From contig PXRL01000010.1 of assembly GCA_003020965.1 (NCBI GenBank), forward strand, positions 62,001-126,000: 64,000 nt of DNA, read 5' to 3'. Origin of the DNA: Halobacteriales archaeon QS_4_69_225. Its GTDB lineage: Archaea > Halobacteriota > Halobacteria > Halobacteriales > Haloarculaceae. The notes beneath the pieces were generated by a model. The model saw only the letters and a program-made list of their open reading frames with translations. It was not told the DNA's origin and did no database searches. How positions within the stretch are numbered: position 1 is the stretch's first letter; every line of letters begins with the position of its first letter. This document shows, piece after piece, positions 25,406-33,483 of this stretch. The position numbers were made by a program, and so were the translations under genes.

Positions 25406-25596
25406 TGATCGACTCGCTCGACGCGGACGGCCCAAAGGGCGAGTTGGTGCTGGCAGCGTCCTGACCGGGGAAGCTGTCGACCGGAAACCCGAGATCGGTG
25501 TCGGCCCACCCCGTCGTGTGCATCTCCGAGCCGTTCGTGACCGACCTGAACCGACCGGCCTACCGATCCCCGGACGGCCGGACGATCGAGAGCCGG

Positions 25597-26736
25597 TCAG
25601 GCCTCTCCGTTGATGATGTCTGCGACGCGTTGACGGTCGAACAGTTCGTCCTCGGTGAACTCGTCGTCGAAGATCCGCCGGGCGGCTTGTTCGGTCTGGA
25701 AGAGGTTGATGATCGGGCCTTGATCGAGGTAGCCACCCTGGTAAATCGCGCCGTTCTGGACGGCGGTGAGTTCGCTTCCTACCGTGTGTTCTTCCAGCGG
25801 TGTGACGACGTGTTCCTCGAAGGCCGCCCGATCACGCTCCTCTTGGCCGCGGATCAGCAGCACGTCCGGGTCGATGTCGAGCAGTGTTTCGAAGTCGACC
25901 TGCAGGCTCGTGTCGGCCGAGTAGTGGCCCACGTCGGTCCCCTCGAAGGCGTCACGCAACCGCAGGTCCCGCCACTGCTTCTTGCCGACGCCGCCGTCGT
26001 AGAGCTGGTAGGGGTAGAACGTCTCGGGGGTCTCGTCGGCCGGGTACAGCAGCGTCGCTTCCGGGGTCTCCTCGGGCAGTCGCTCCTGCAGGTCCGACAG
26101 GAATTCGTCGTGGAAGGACTTGAACTGTCGGTAGCGCTCCTCGCGTCGGAACACCTCGGCGATCCTCTCGAACGCCCCGTACAGCGAGTAGTACGGATAG
26201 TCGTGCCACCCGTCGCTACGCCGCCGAATGAAGTTTCCGAAGAACGGTCCGACGTTGCGCTCGATTTCCTCGATGTCACTTTCATCCCAGTCGTACCAGT
26301 GGATCAGCTGGTTCGGCTCCATGAAGTGGACGTCGGCGTCGATCTCGTAGAACCGCTCCTTGTCGACGCCGTCCTGATTGAGGGTCGTCACGGCGTCGGG
26401 ATCGTACTCGACGCCGGGAAGCTCATCGTAAAAGTGACTGGCGTAGCGGTAGGGCAGCTGGATCCCGAGCGTCTGGCCTGCATCTAGCGCTATCCCCATG
26501 TCAGCATAACTCGGCAGCAGCGCCACCCAATCCTCCGGTGGCCCGTCGAAAGTGACCGGTCCCATCGGTTCCATCGAGACGGAGTAGCTTTCCTTTCCCG
26601 CGTTCTGTGTCGGTGTCGACTGGGGGTCCGACTGCCCGGCACACCCGGCGAGCACTCCACCGCCGACGACCGCGCCGCCGTACCTGATCGCGTCTCGCCG
26701 CGTCGGTGCCTCGTGGGTCGCCGAATCGTCCGCCAT
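25597..26736 (-). CDS. Iron-siderophore-binding lipoprotein (intact copy)
   Basis: A 379-residue periplasmic-binding-protein-like subunit (PF01497 type). APTRRDAIRYGGAVVGGGVLAGC shows a twin-Arg signal and lipobox, so it is Tat-exported and lipid-anchored. The body follows the two-lobe pattern, with TLLYPADETPETFYPYQLY in the middle and DPDVLLIRGQEE in the second lobe. It captures the ferric siderophore outside and delivers it to the FecCD permease. It is transcribed toward the permease operon, as a separate unit under iron operator 2, and ends DELFDRQRVADIINGEA. Parts of it recur in two relics (23202 and 32296). Confidence 0.9.
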   Translation of the reverse strand: MADDSATHEAPTRRDAIRYGGAVVGGGVLAGCAGQSDPQSTPTQNAGKESYSVSMEPMGPVTFDGPPEDWVALLPSYADMGIALDAGQTLGIQLPYRYASHFYDELPGVEYDPDAVTTLNQDGVDKERFYEIDADVHFMEPNQLIHWYDWDESDIEEIERNVGPFFGNFIRRRSDGWHDYPYYSLYGAFERIAEVFRREERYRQFKSFHDEFLSDLQERLPEETPEATLLYPADETPETFYPYQLYDGGVGKKQWRDLRLRDAFEGTDVGHYSADTSLQVDFETLLDIDPDVLLIRGQEERDRAAFEEHVVTPLEEHTVGSELTAVQNGAIYQGGYLDQGPIINLFQTEQAARRIFDDEFTEDELFDRQRVADIINGEA

Positions 26737-26740
26737 ACGT

Positions 26741-26756
26741 TTTAGGGCAGCCTAAA
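26741..26756 (-). promoter_or_regulatory. Iron operator 2, binding-protein gene
   Basis: TTTAGG-GCAG-CCTAAA lies 5 to 20 bases before the ATG at 26736. A TATA-like TTGTATTTTTA stands directly upstream on the minus strand. Repressor binding would block both the start site and the box. Confidence 0.85.
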
Positions 26757-26785
26757 AATACAAAAGCCCATCGGAGTAACCCGGC

Positions 26786-27976
26786 TCAGTCACCGCTGGG
26801 GGATGGTTCGGGCGCCGGTCGGCTGCCGTCGAGCGAGGCGGCGACCGCAACTGTCCCGACGACGGCGGCGGCGGTCGCATAAAAGACAGCGTGGATGCTC
26901 ACGACGTCGTGGAGGACACCGGCGAAGACGGGTGCGAGGACCGATCCCGGCTTCCAGAGGAGGCTGCGGAGCGACAGCGACGTGACGGCCCGCGAGGCGG
27001 TTCCGGCCTCGGTGAACAGCGCGACGCTCGCGGGGATCCGGCAAGCGTCGGCGAGGCCGAACAGGGCGGCACAGGCGGTCAGGGTTTCGAGCGAGCCCGC
27101 GAGCGGGACGGCCGTCGCGGTGGCAGTATAGCCGATCGCGGCCGTGATCAGAAGGGGGCGTCGGCCGACGCGATCGGCCAACGAGCCGGCGTACCCCTGA
27201 CAGACCGTTCGGGCGACCCGCGGCGCGGTGAGGACGACGCCGACCGCCGCCGGCGACAGCGATACCGCGAGGTATGCGTAGATGGGCAGATACACCCTGA
27301 CCGCGGTTTTGGCGAAGCCGAAGCCCACGCGGAACGCGGCGACCCCGTGGACGGCAGGGCGCTCGACCAGCCGCCGGTAGGCGGCGACCCCACCGGCGGC
27401 CTCGAAGTCGTCGACACCCAAGTCGGTCCGCGCCAACACCCAGGCACTGATTAGGCTCACGGCGGCCAGCAGGAGGTAGCCGGGGGCGAACCCCGCCGAT
27501 TCGTAGATGATACCAGCGCTGGCGGTCCCGAGGCCGCCAGCCAACGCACCGACCTGATTGAACAGTCCCACCTGCCGGCCGCGGTCGTCCGACGCCGCCC
27601 GACCCGAGACCACGGCGGTCCCCAACACGAACAGCACACTCACCGTGACCCCCTGTGCGATCCGTGCCGCGACGAGTGTCACTTCGCCGACAACGAACAC
27701 GAACCCGACGTAGGTCGCCGCGCTGGCGAGGGCGGCACCGACGAGCAGTTTCCGAACCCGCTCGCCGTCGGCCCACGCTCCCAGCGCCGCCGTCGTCCCG
27801 GTCTGTGCGACCGCGAATGCGGTCGTGAACGCCCCGATCCAGAGGCCCGAGGCGTCGAACACGGCTGCGTAGAACGACAGGTACGTCGCCGTCAGCGCGT
27901 AGCCGTACGCGCGGACCACGGACGTGGACGACAGAGCCACGAACGTGGCGCTGGGCCGTCGGACGAGCGGTGCCAT
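26786..27976 (-). CDS. MFS transporter, probable siderophore exporter
   Basis: A 396-residue major facilitator with about 12 helices. The MFS loop 2-3 motif appears as GAWADGERVRKLL, and its second-half copy as GSLADRVGRRPLLI. No substrate motif is decisive. It is divergent from the siderophore synthetases and shares with them a 90-base region holding two iron operators, so export of the product is the natural reading. I prefer the start MAPLVRRPSATF at 27976. The ATG at 28009 would place coding sequence against the operator. Confidence 0.8.
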   Translation of the reverse strand: MAPLVRRPSATFVALSSTSVVRAYGYALTATYLSFYAAVFDASGLWIGAFTTAFAVAQTGTTAALGAWADGERVRKLLVGAALASAATYVGFVFVVGEVTLVAARIAQGVTVSVLFVLGTAVVSGRAASDDRGRQVGLFNQVGALAGGLGTASAGIIYESAGFAPGYLLLAAVSLISAWVLARTDLGVDDFEAAGGVAAYRRLVERPAVHGVAAFRVGFGFAKTAVRVYLPIYAYLAVSLSPAAVGVVLTAPRVARTVCQGYAGSLADRVGRRPLLITAAIGYTATATAVPLAGSLETLTACAALFGLADACRIPASVALFTEAGTASRAVTSLSLRSLLWKPGSVLAPVFAGVLHDVVSIHAVFYATAAAVVGTVAVAASLDGSRPAPEPSPSGD

Positions 27977-28009
27977 GTCCTCCCATTGTCCCCGCCTCCG
28001 ACTTATCAT

Positions 28010-28025
28010 TTTAGGTCTGCCTAAA
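28010..28025 (-). promoter_or_regulatory. Iron operator 3, MFS side
   Basis: TTTAGG-TCTG-CCTAAA, 34 bases upstream of the MFS start at 27976. Confidence 0.85.
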
Positions 28026-28039
28026 ACTGAAAAGAGTTA

Positions 28040-28055
28040 TTTAGGTCGACCTAAA
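28040..28055 (+). promoter_or_regulatory. Iron operator 4, synthetase side
   Basis: TTTAGG-TCGA-CCTAAA, a fully palindromic 16-mer. It ends 11 bases before the GTG of the first synthetase, and its centre lies 30 bases from the centre of operator 3. Confidence 0.87.
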
Positions 28056-28066
28056 ATCCGGGGGTA

Positions 28067-30148
28067 GTGACACGACTGTTGAGCGGACCGGCGGTCGAAG
28101 AGCGGCCGCCAGTAGCACACGGGGAACTGACGGAACAGGAGCGAGCGGGGCTGGCTGCGGCGTTCGAGTACGCGCGCCGCCATGACCTGTCCTCGCCCCC
28201 TGACGAGGCGTATCGGCGCGAACTCTCGGCCGCGCGGTGGGGGGTGCTGACACGACTGATCGGGGGTCTTGCTCGCGACCGGCCGGACGCGCTTCCGGAC
28301 TCGCTGGTCGTCGACGCGGCGGACCCGGACCTATCCGAAATCGACGACGAACCGCTAGCCTCGCTCGACGGCGACGCCCTCGCTGCGCGGCTCCCGGATG
28401 CCGACGGGGCTGACAGGGTACTCCTGCTCCGGCTTCCCGCCTCCGAGGCCGTCGTCGCCGCGCCCGTCGCCGACCGACGGGCGTTCGAGCGGCTCTCGTT
28501 CGTCTCGCCGGCGGTGACCTGTCGGGTCAACTCGACAGAACCGGTCGGTTCCCCGGAGTCGCTGGTCCCTTTTCTCGACCGGGAGCACGCCTTCGACGCA
28601 CCCGAGGCCCCCGACCGGTTCAGGACCGAACTCGGAGAGAGCGTCGCCAATCTCGGGCTGGCACGGCTCGGCGAGCGTGTCCAGTGGCGATCGCTCCCGG
28701 AGGTGCCGACACCGGTAGCCGAGGGTGAGGCTCCTGGCGCGGATACGACGGCAGCGATGGATCGGCTGGTGACCGAGGGCCACCCGTTCCATCCGGGGGC
28801 GAAACTCCGACACGGGATGACACCGACGGAAGCACTCGCGTTCACACCGGAGCACACCGACAGCATCGGCCTCCGGTTCGTCGCCGTTCACACCGACACC
28901 GCGATGACAGCGTCCGTCGACGAGACCCGACTCACCGAGCGGCTCCTGGCGTGTTACCCCGATCTCGAAGCAGCGGTCGCAGCCGCGATCCCGAGTGGCC
29001 GGGCGGTCGAGGAGTACGCCGTTCTGCCGGTCCATCCCTGGCAGCTCCGTCGGGTGGTCAGTCGGCGGTACGGCGACCAGCGCCGTCGCGGCACGGTCGT
29101 CCCGATGTCGGGTGTGTCCCGACCGGCGTCGCCGCTGTTGTCCATCCGGACGGTGGTCCCCGAGCCCGGGGCGACGGCCACCGATCACCCACCGCATCTC
29201 AAACTCGCCTTGGGAGTCCAGACGACCAACGCCGTCCGGACGCTATCGCCCCACGCCGTCGCCAATGGCCCCCAGCTAACCGGCCTCCTCCGGCGTGCCG
29301 TGGCGTCGCTTTCGGTCGATTCGTTCGGCGTGCTCGGGGAACTCGCGGCGACCTGCTACCACCCGCCCGATGGTCCCCACCCCGACGGCGACGGCTACGA
29401 CGACGCGCGCCATCTCTCGGCACTCCTCCGACAACATCCCCACTCCCACCCGGTCGTCGGTGCCGAGGATGCGGTCGTCACGGCCGCGAGTCTCCTGGCG
29501 ACCGCTCCGTCCGGCGACCCCGAACTGCTTTCGGCGACCATCGACGCGTTCGCGAGGGCCCGAGAGATCACCGACCGGACTGCCGCTGTCGAGGGATTCC
29601 TCGACGCGTATCTCGACGCCGTCGTTCCGGGCGCGCTCGGTCTGCTCGTCACTCACGGTATCGCGCTGGAGGCCCATCTCCAGAACACGTACATCGTGTT
29701 CGACGGCGCCAGTCCGACCGGCGCGCTGGTGAGTGATTTCGGTGGCGTGAGAGTCCACGAACCACGACTCACCGACGCGGGATGCTCCCTCTCGCCGTAC
29801 CCTGACTCGACTGTCATCACCACCGAACTGGCTGTGACACGCGAGAAACTCTGGTATTCGCTGTTCCAGAATCAGATCGGCGAACTCGTCGGGCGGCTGG
29901 CCGACAGCGAACCGGTAACCGACGCGGCCTGCTGGGAGCGTGTCAGGGGCTGCTGTGAGCGAACGTTCGAGCAGTTGGCCACAGCCGGGGTTTCGTCAGC
30001 CCGCGTCGGTGCGGACAGGGAGTCGTTGTTCGCCGAGACGCTCGTCCACAAGGCGCTGACGGCGATGCGAATACGGGGCTCGGTCCGGGAGTACTGTCGG
30101 ACTACCGTCCCGAATCCGCTCGCGAAACCAGGGGAGGACGGACGATGA
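28067..30148 (+). CDS. IucA/IucC-family siderophore synthetase (first of two)
   Basis: A 693-residue NRPS-independent siderophore synthetase. These enzymes adenylate a citrate or dicarboxylate carboxyl and join it to an amine or alcohol. Family blocks are clear: GHPFHPGAKLRHGM, VLPVHPWQLRRV, HLKLALGVQTTNAVRTLSPH, LEAHLQNTYIVF and SDFGGVRVHE. The C-terminal AMRIRGSVREYCRTTVPNP resembles the FhuF-like tail. The start is GTG after operator 4. Its stop overlaps the next synthetase by 4 bases. Codon choice is less strictly GC-rich at third positions than in nearby housekeeping genes, which hints at separate ancestry. Confidence 0.92.
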   Translation: MTRLLSGPAVEERPPVAHGELTEQERAGLAAAFEYARRHDLSSPPDEAYRRELSAARWGVLTRLIGGLARDRPDALPDSLVVDAADPDLSEIDDEPLASLDGDALAARLPDADGADRVLLLRLPASEAVVAAPVADRRAFERLSFVSPAVTCRVNSTEPVGSPESLVPFLDREHAFDAPEAPDRFRTELGESVANLGLARLGERVQWRSLPEVPTPVAEGEAPGADTTAAMDRLVTEGHPFHPGAKLRHGMTPTEALAFTPEHTDSIGLRFVAVHTDTAMTASVDETRLTERLLACYPDLEAAVAAAIPSGRAVEEYAVLPVHPWQLRRVVSRRYGDQRRRGTVVPMSGVSRPASPLLSIRTVVPEPGATATDHPPHLKLALGVQTTNAVRTLSPHAVANGPQLTGLLRRAVASLSVDSFGVLGELAATCYHPPDGPHPDGDGYDDARHLSALLRQHPHSHPVVGAEDAVVTAASLLATAPSGDPELLSATIDAFARAREITDRTAAVEGFLDAYLDAVVPGALGLLVTHGIALEAHLQNTYIVFDGASPTGALVSDFGGVRVHEPRLTDAGCSLSPYPDSTVITTELAVTREKLWYSLFQNQIGELVGRLADSEPVTDAACWERVRGCCERTFEQLATAGVSSARVGADRESLFAETLVHKALTAMRIRGSVREYCRTTVPNPLAKPGEDGR

Positions 30149-32187
30149 CGGATTCGGTGACGCTGGACCCGGTGGAGCCACCGCTGTCCGTGGTCGAGTC
30201 GAAGCTGGCAGCTGCCGTACCAGTACTGGAGCGGAACAACGAACAGGGGTGTCTCCTCGATCAGTACCACGGTGCGCTGCCGGCTGCCCGTCGGTCGATC
30301 ATGCACCGGTTGGTAGCGAGCATCGTCCGTGAGGATATCGGCGGCCTCGGCAGCGAGTCGGTCGTCTATCCGCTATCGGGGTCGACCGATCGAGATCTGG
30401 AGCTTCCCACTCCACCCGGGGGGTCCCTGGAGACGGTGTGCGATCGCTTTTCCGCGCTGCCGGCCGAGGCGTCCGCGCTCCTCGTGGCCCCGCTGTCGGC
30501 ATCCGACGGCGCACTGGTGGTGCCCGTCGCCGACGAGTGGGCGTTCGACCGCCTCGATCCGTGTGGAACCGTCGTCCGGTACAGCGAGGGGACGGTCACG
30601 CCCGTCCGCCGACCGACCGAACTGTTGGATCGTCTCTGGTCGGCAGGCCGACTGTCGGGGGCGACCCTCGGAGACAGACGCCGATTCGCCGAGGAGGTCG
30701 AAAACAGCGTCGCCAACCTGGCGCTGTCCTACACGCAGCGCGAATGCAGAGAGAGGGCGATCCGGCACCAGGTAGCGGCCGAGGGATGGAAGTCGGTGCG
30801 GCAGTATCTCAGCGCCGGTCGGGACCCGCTCGTCCGGTCCGAACAGCTGGTCGTCGAGGGGCATCCGCTCCATCCGGGGGCGAAGCTCCGTGACGGACTT
30901 CGGCCGGCGGAGATCGTCGCCTACGGCTCCGAATACGAGGCTACCCCGAACCTCCGGTTCGTCGCCCTCCGTGCCGATCACGTCTCGACCGCCAGTACCG
31001 ACGCCAGCCCTTCGCTCACGGCCCGCCTCTACGACCACGTCCCCGGCCTCCAGCCGGCCGTCGAACGCGCCGTATCCCGCGTCGGACTCGATCCGGACAC
31101 CGTCTCCGTGCTGCCCGTCCATCCCTGGCAGTACCAGCACGTACTCCCGGAGCGCTACGCCGATGCACGACGGTGTGACGCAGTCGTGCCCGTCCCCGAG
31201 GTCTCGCTGCCGGCCGACGCGACGGTCTCGCTCCGCACACTCGTTCCACGGTCGACGACCGGCGAGGGCCCACGGCCCCATTTGAAGGTCGCATTAGGCG
31301 TTCAGACCACCGGGACGGTACGAACGATCTCGCCACAGACCATCCACAACGGGCCGCCGTTCAGCGAAATTCTGAAGACCGTGCTGTCGGCTGGCGACCA
31401 CAGCCTCACGGCACTGCCGGAAGCTGCAAGCGCCTGTTTCCACCCGCCAGGCGGACCACACGCCGATGGCGAGGGGTACGACGACGCGCGGCACCTCTCG
31501 GCGCTGGCTCGCGAGAACCCACAGACGGTGGTGGCCGACGACGCCCTGCCGGTCGTCCCCTCCGCGCTGGTCGCCCGCTCGCCGCTCGAAGAGAGACCGG
31601 TCGTGGCGTCGTTTCTCGACGACCGGACGCCGGCAGCAGCCCGTTCGTTTCTCCGGTCGTACGCTCGGACGGTGGTTCCGGGCTATCTCGGACTCCTCGT
31701 CGGCTACGGGATCGGGATGGAGGCACATCTCCAGAACTGTGTCGTCGTCTTCCGGAACGGGGAACCGACGCGGGTTCTCGCGCGGGATTTCGGCGGGACA
31801 CGGATTGCGATCGATCGACTGCGGGCACGTGGCTTCGACTTCGATCCGTACCCTGGCTCCGTGACGACAGTCTCACGACCGGACCCGGCGTACGACAAAC
31901 TCACCTACGCGCTGTTCCAGAACCACCTCGCCGAACTGGTCCGAGCGGTCTGTGGATGGACCGGTGCGTCCGAAGCCGACCGCTGGCGGGAGATTTCGGC
32001 CGTCTGTGCCGACACCCTCGACCGACTCCGCGAGACCGATATTCCCGCCGACTGGATCACCGAAGCAGAAGCTGCCCTGTTCGCGCCGACGTGGAACTAC
32101 AAGTGTATGACCCAGATGCGGCTCTCGGACCGGAGTCGTACGTATTCGCATTCGGAGGTCCCGAACCCCCTGAACCGGCCCCACTGA
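30145..32187 (+). CDS. IucA/IucC-family siderophore synthetase (second of two)
   Basis: A 680-residue paralogue of the gene just upstream. Blocks are GHPLHPGAKLRDGL, VLPVHPWQYQHVLPERYAD, HLKVALGVQTTGTVRTISPQ, MEAHLQNCVVVF and RDFGGTRIAID, ending TYSHSEVPNPLNRPH. Two such enzymes normally act in turn on one carboxylate core, as IucA and IucC do in aerobactin assembly. ATG sits in the ATGA overlap, so translation is coupled. No precursor-forming enzyme (hydroxylase, acyltransferase, diaminobutyrate pathway) is nearby, so the exact siderophore cannot be named. Confidence 0.92.
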   Translation: MTDSVTLDPVEPPLSVVESKLAAAVPVLERNNEQGCLLDQYHGALPAARRSIMHRLVASIVREDIGGLGSESVVYPLSGSTDRDLELPTPPGGSLETVCDRFSALPAEASALLVAPLSASDGALVVPVADEWAFDRLDPCGTVVRYSEGTVTPVRRPTELLDRLWSAGRLSGATLGDRRRFAEEVENSVANLALSYTQRECRERAIRHQVAAEGWKSVRQYLSAGRDPLVRSEQLVVEGHPLHPGAKLRDGLRPAEIVAYGSEYEATPNLRFVALRADHVSTASTDASPSLTARLYDHVPGLQPAVERAVSRVGLDPDTVSVLPVHPWQYQHVLPERYADARRCDAVVPVPEVSLPADATVSLRTLVPRSTTGEGPRPHLKVALGVQTTGTVRTISPQTIHNGPPFSEILKTVLSAGDHSLTALPEAASACFHPPGGPHADGEGYDDARHLSALARENPQTVVADDALPVVPSALVARSPLEERPVVASFLDDRTPAAARSFLRSYARTVVPGYLGLLVGYGIGMEAHLQNCVVVFRNGEPTRVLARDFGGTRIAIDRLRARGFDFDPYPGSVTTVSRPDPAYDKLTYALFQNHLAELVRAVCGWTGASEADRWREISAVCADTLDRLRETDIPADWITEAEAALFAPTWNYKCMTQMRLSDRSRTYSHSEVPNPLNRPH

Positions 32188-32239
32188 ACGACGGCCCCGG
32201 ACGACGATGGCACTTCGTTTCGGGCCGGCCGCCCGCTTT

Positions 32240-32255
32240 TTTAGGTAGGCCTAAA
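32240..32255 (+). promoter_or_regulatory. Iron operator 5
   Basis: TTTAGG-TAGG-CCTAAA, 53 bases after the second synthetase stop. It starts 36 bases upstream of operator 6; the pair controls the following operon. Confidence 0.85.
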
Positions 32256-32275
32256 ATCCGGAAGAGTTTTAAGTG

Positions 32276-32291
32276 TTTAGGTAAGCCTAAA
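32276..32291 (+). promoter_or_regulatory. Iron operator 6
   Basis: TTTAGG-TAAG-CCTAAA ends 4 bases before the GTG at 32296. An AT-rich AGTTTTAAG, a likely TATA box, stands between operators 5 and 6. Confidence 0.85.
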
Positions 32292-32295
32292 AGGC

Positions 32296-32571
32296 GTGAC
32301 GCAGTCATCAGATGCAAAAACGACGTACGATAAGTACGTACAAGCGACCGAGACGGTCAGCGGCGGCGGTGCGGTCGCTGGGTGTGGCGGTTCCAGTAGT
32401 GAGAGTGGAGATGCGACGGCCGAAGAGTTCTACAGTGTTTCGATCGAGCCGACGAGGTCGGTCAAATTCGGGAGTACGCCCGAAGACACCATCGTCTCTG
32501 GCGGGTTCCCGACGGACGAACAGCTGTTCGACCGCCAGCGCGACGCTGACGTCATCAACGGTGACATCTGA
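32296..32571 (+). pseudogene. Internally deleted relic of the siderophore-binding lipoprotein (91 codons)
   Basis: The N-terminal part (GGGAVAGCGGSSSES, then FYSVSIEPTRSVKFGSTPED) matches residues 20-70 of the intact binding protein (SYSVSMEPMGPVTFDGPPED). Then it jumps straight to TDEQLFDRQRDADVINGDI, matching the extreme C-terminus (EDELFDRQRVADIINGEA). About 285 central residues are missing, yet the frame is kept. The twin Arg is gone; the lipobox-like Cys remains. It starts at GTG 32296 below operators 5 and 6, and ends 3 bases before the flavoprotein gene. It cannot bind ligand; it may persist as a translated leader. Confidence 0.85.
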
Positions 32572-32574
32572 CCC

Positions 32575-33312
32575 ATGAGCACTGTTCCACCGGACGTGGT
32601 CGTCGTCGGCGGCGGCGTCGCCGGCCTCTCGGCAGCGACGTTTACCGCCCGTCACGGCCTCGAGACGCTCGTCGTCGATGCCGGCGAGTCGATCCTCCGA
32701 CGTAACGCGCACGTGGAGAACTTCCCCGGCTTCCCCGCCGGCGTCAACGCCCGCCAGCTGCTCGACCTGCTCGGCGAACAGGCCGAGACGGCCGGCTGTG
32801 AGCGCGCCGAAGACACCGTCGTTCGCGTCGAGAAGATCAATGACGAATCCGGGTTCACGGTCGGAACAGAGGCCGGTGACAGCTACCGCACCGAATACGT
32901 CGTGGCGGCGACGAAAAACGAGGTCGGCTACCTCGACGGCGTCGACGACGTCGGAATCATCGACCGCGGGAAGGCGTTCGTCGACGTCGACGAGCGCGGC
33001 CGAACCGGCGTCGAGGGGCTGTACGCGGCGGGCCGGCTCGCCGAGAAGCCGCATCAGGCGATCGTCTGTGCCGGCCACGGCGCGGAGGTCGGCGTGACGA
33101 TCCTCGAAGACGACGACCGACCGTTCTACCACGACTGGGTCGCTCCCGATGGCTACTTCACCGACCGCGGGCGCGACCTGCCGCCCGGTTGTGAGGAGAT
33201 CGACGAGGAGGAGCGAGCGCACCGCGAATCGGAGTCTCTGACCGTGATGCGAGACCGCTTCGCCGAGCCGCACCCCGACGAGCAGGAGACGCACTCGAGC
33301 CTCGAAGAATAA
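32575..33312 (+). CDS. FAD-dependent pyridine nucleotide-disulfide-type oxidoreductase
   Basis: A 245-residue flavoprotein related to thioredoxin reductase. The FAD motif VVVVGGGVAGLSAATFTARHG opens the protein. HVENFPGFPAGVNARQLLDLL is the TrxR-like second block. VEGLYAAGRLAEKPHQAIVCAGHGAEVG is the C-terminal FAD motif. The NAD(P) Rossmann domain and redox CxxC of true TrxR are missing. The tail is long and acidic. Under the iron operators, a role in releasing iron from the siderophore or in siderophore modification is plausible, but inferred only from position. Confidence 0.8.
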   Translation: MSTVPPDVVVVGGGVAGLSAATFTARHGLETLVVDAGESILRRNAHVENFPGFPAGVNARQLLDLLGEQAETAGCERAEDTVVRVEKINDESGFTVGTEAGDSYRTEYVVAATKNEVGYLDGVDDVGIIDRGKAFVDVDERGRTGVEGLYAAGRLAEKPHQAIVCAGHGAEVGVTILEDDDRPFYHDWVAPDGYFTDRGRDLPPGCEEIDEEERAHRESESLTVMRDRFAEPHPDEQETHSSLEE

Positions 33313-33321
33313 CGACGACGC

Positions 33322-33483
33322 ATGACCGAACGGACACCGTTTCCGACGCCGGCCGGACCACGAACGAGCAGCGATCCAGCCGTCGATATCGCCGGTTCAG
33401 TCGCGGCGGGAGGAAACGGCGGTCGAAGTCACCCGACCGGATTTCGTCCCTCCGAGTCAGTAGTACGAGGATCCCTTCCATGA
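33322..33483 (+). CDS. Small ORF coupled to the next gene (53 codons)
   Basis: Starts MTERTPFPTPAGPRTSSDP, 9 bases after the flavoprotein stop, and ends TGA overlapping the next ATG (ATGA). It is Pro/Ser/Arg-rich without a hydrophobic segment or motif. The perfect fit into an otherwise tight operon is the only argument that it is translated. It could be a leader for translational coupling rather than a functional peptide. Confidence 0.4.
   Translation: MTERTPFPTPAGPRTSSDPAVDIAGSVAAGGNGGRSHPTGFRPSESVVRGSLP

Noticed and set aside
25405-25464. 19-codon frame overlapping the ATPase stop (MIDSLDADGPKGELVLAAS)
   Set aside because: ATG sits in TGATG and could be coupled, but the frame is too short and leads nowhere; probably chance or the stub of a lost gene.
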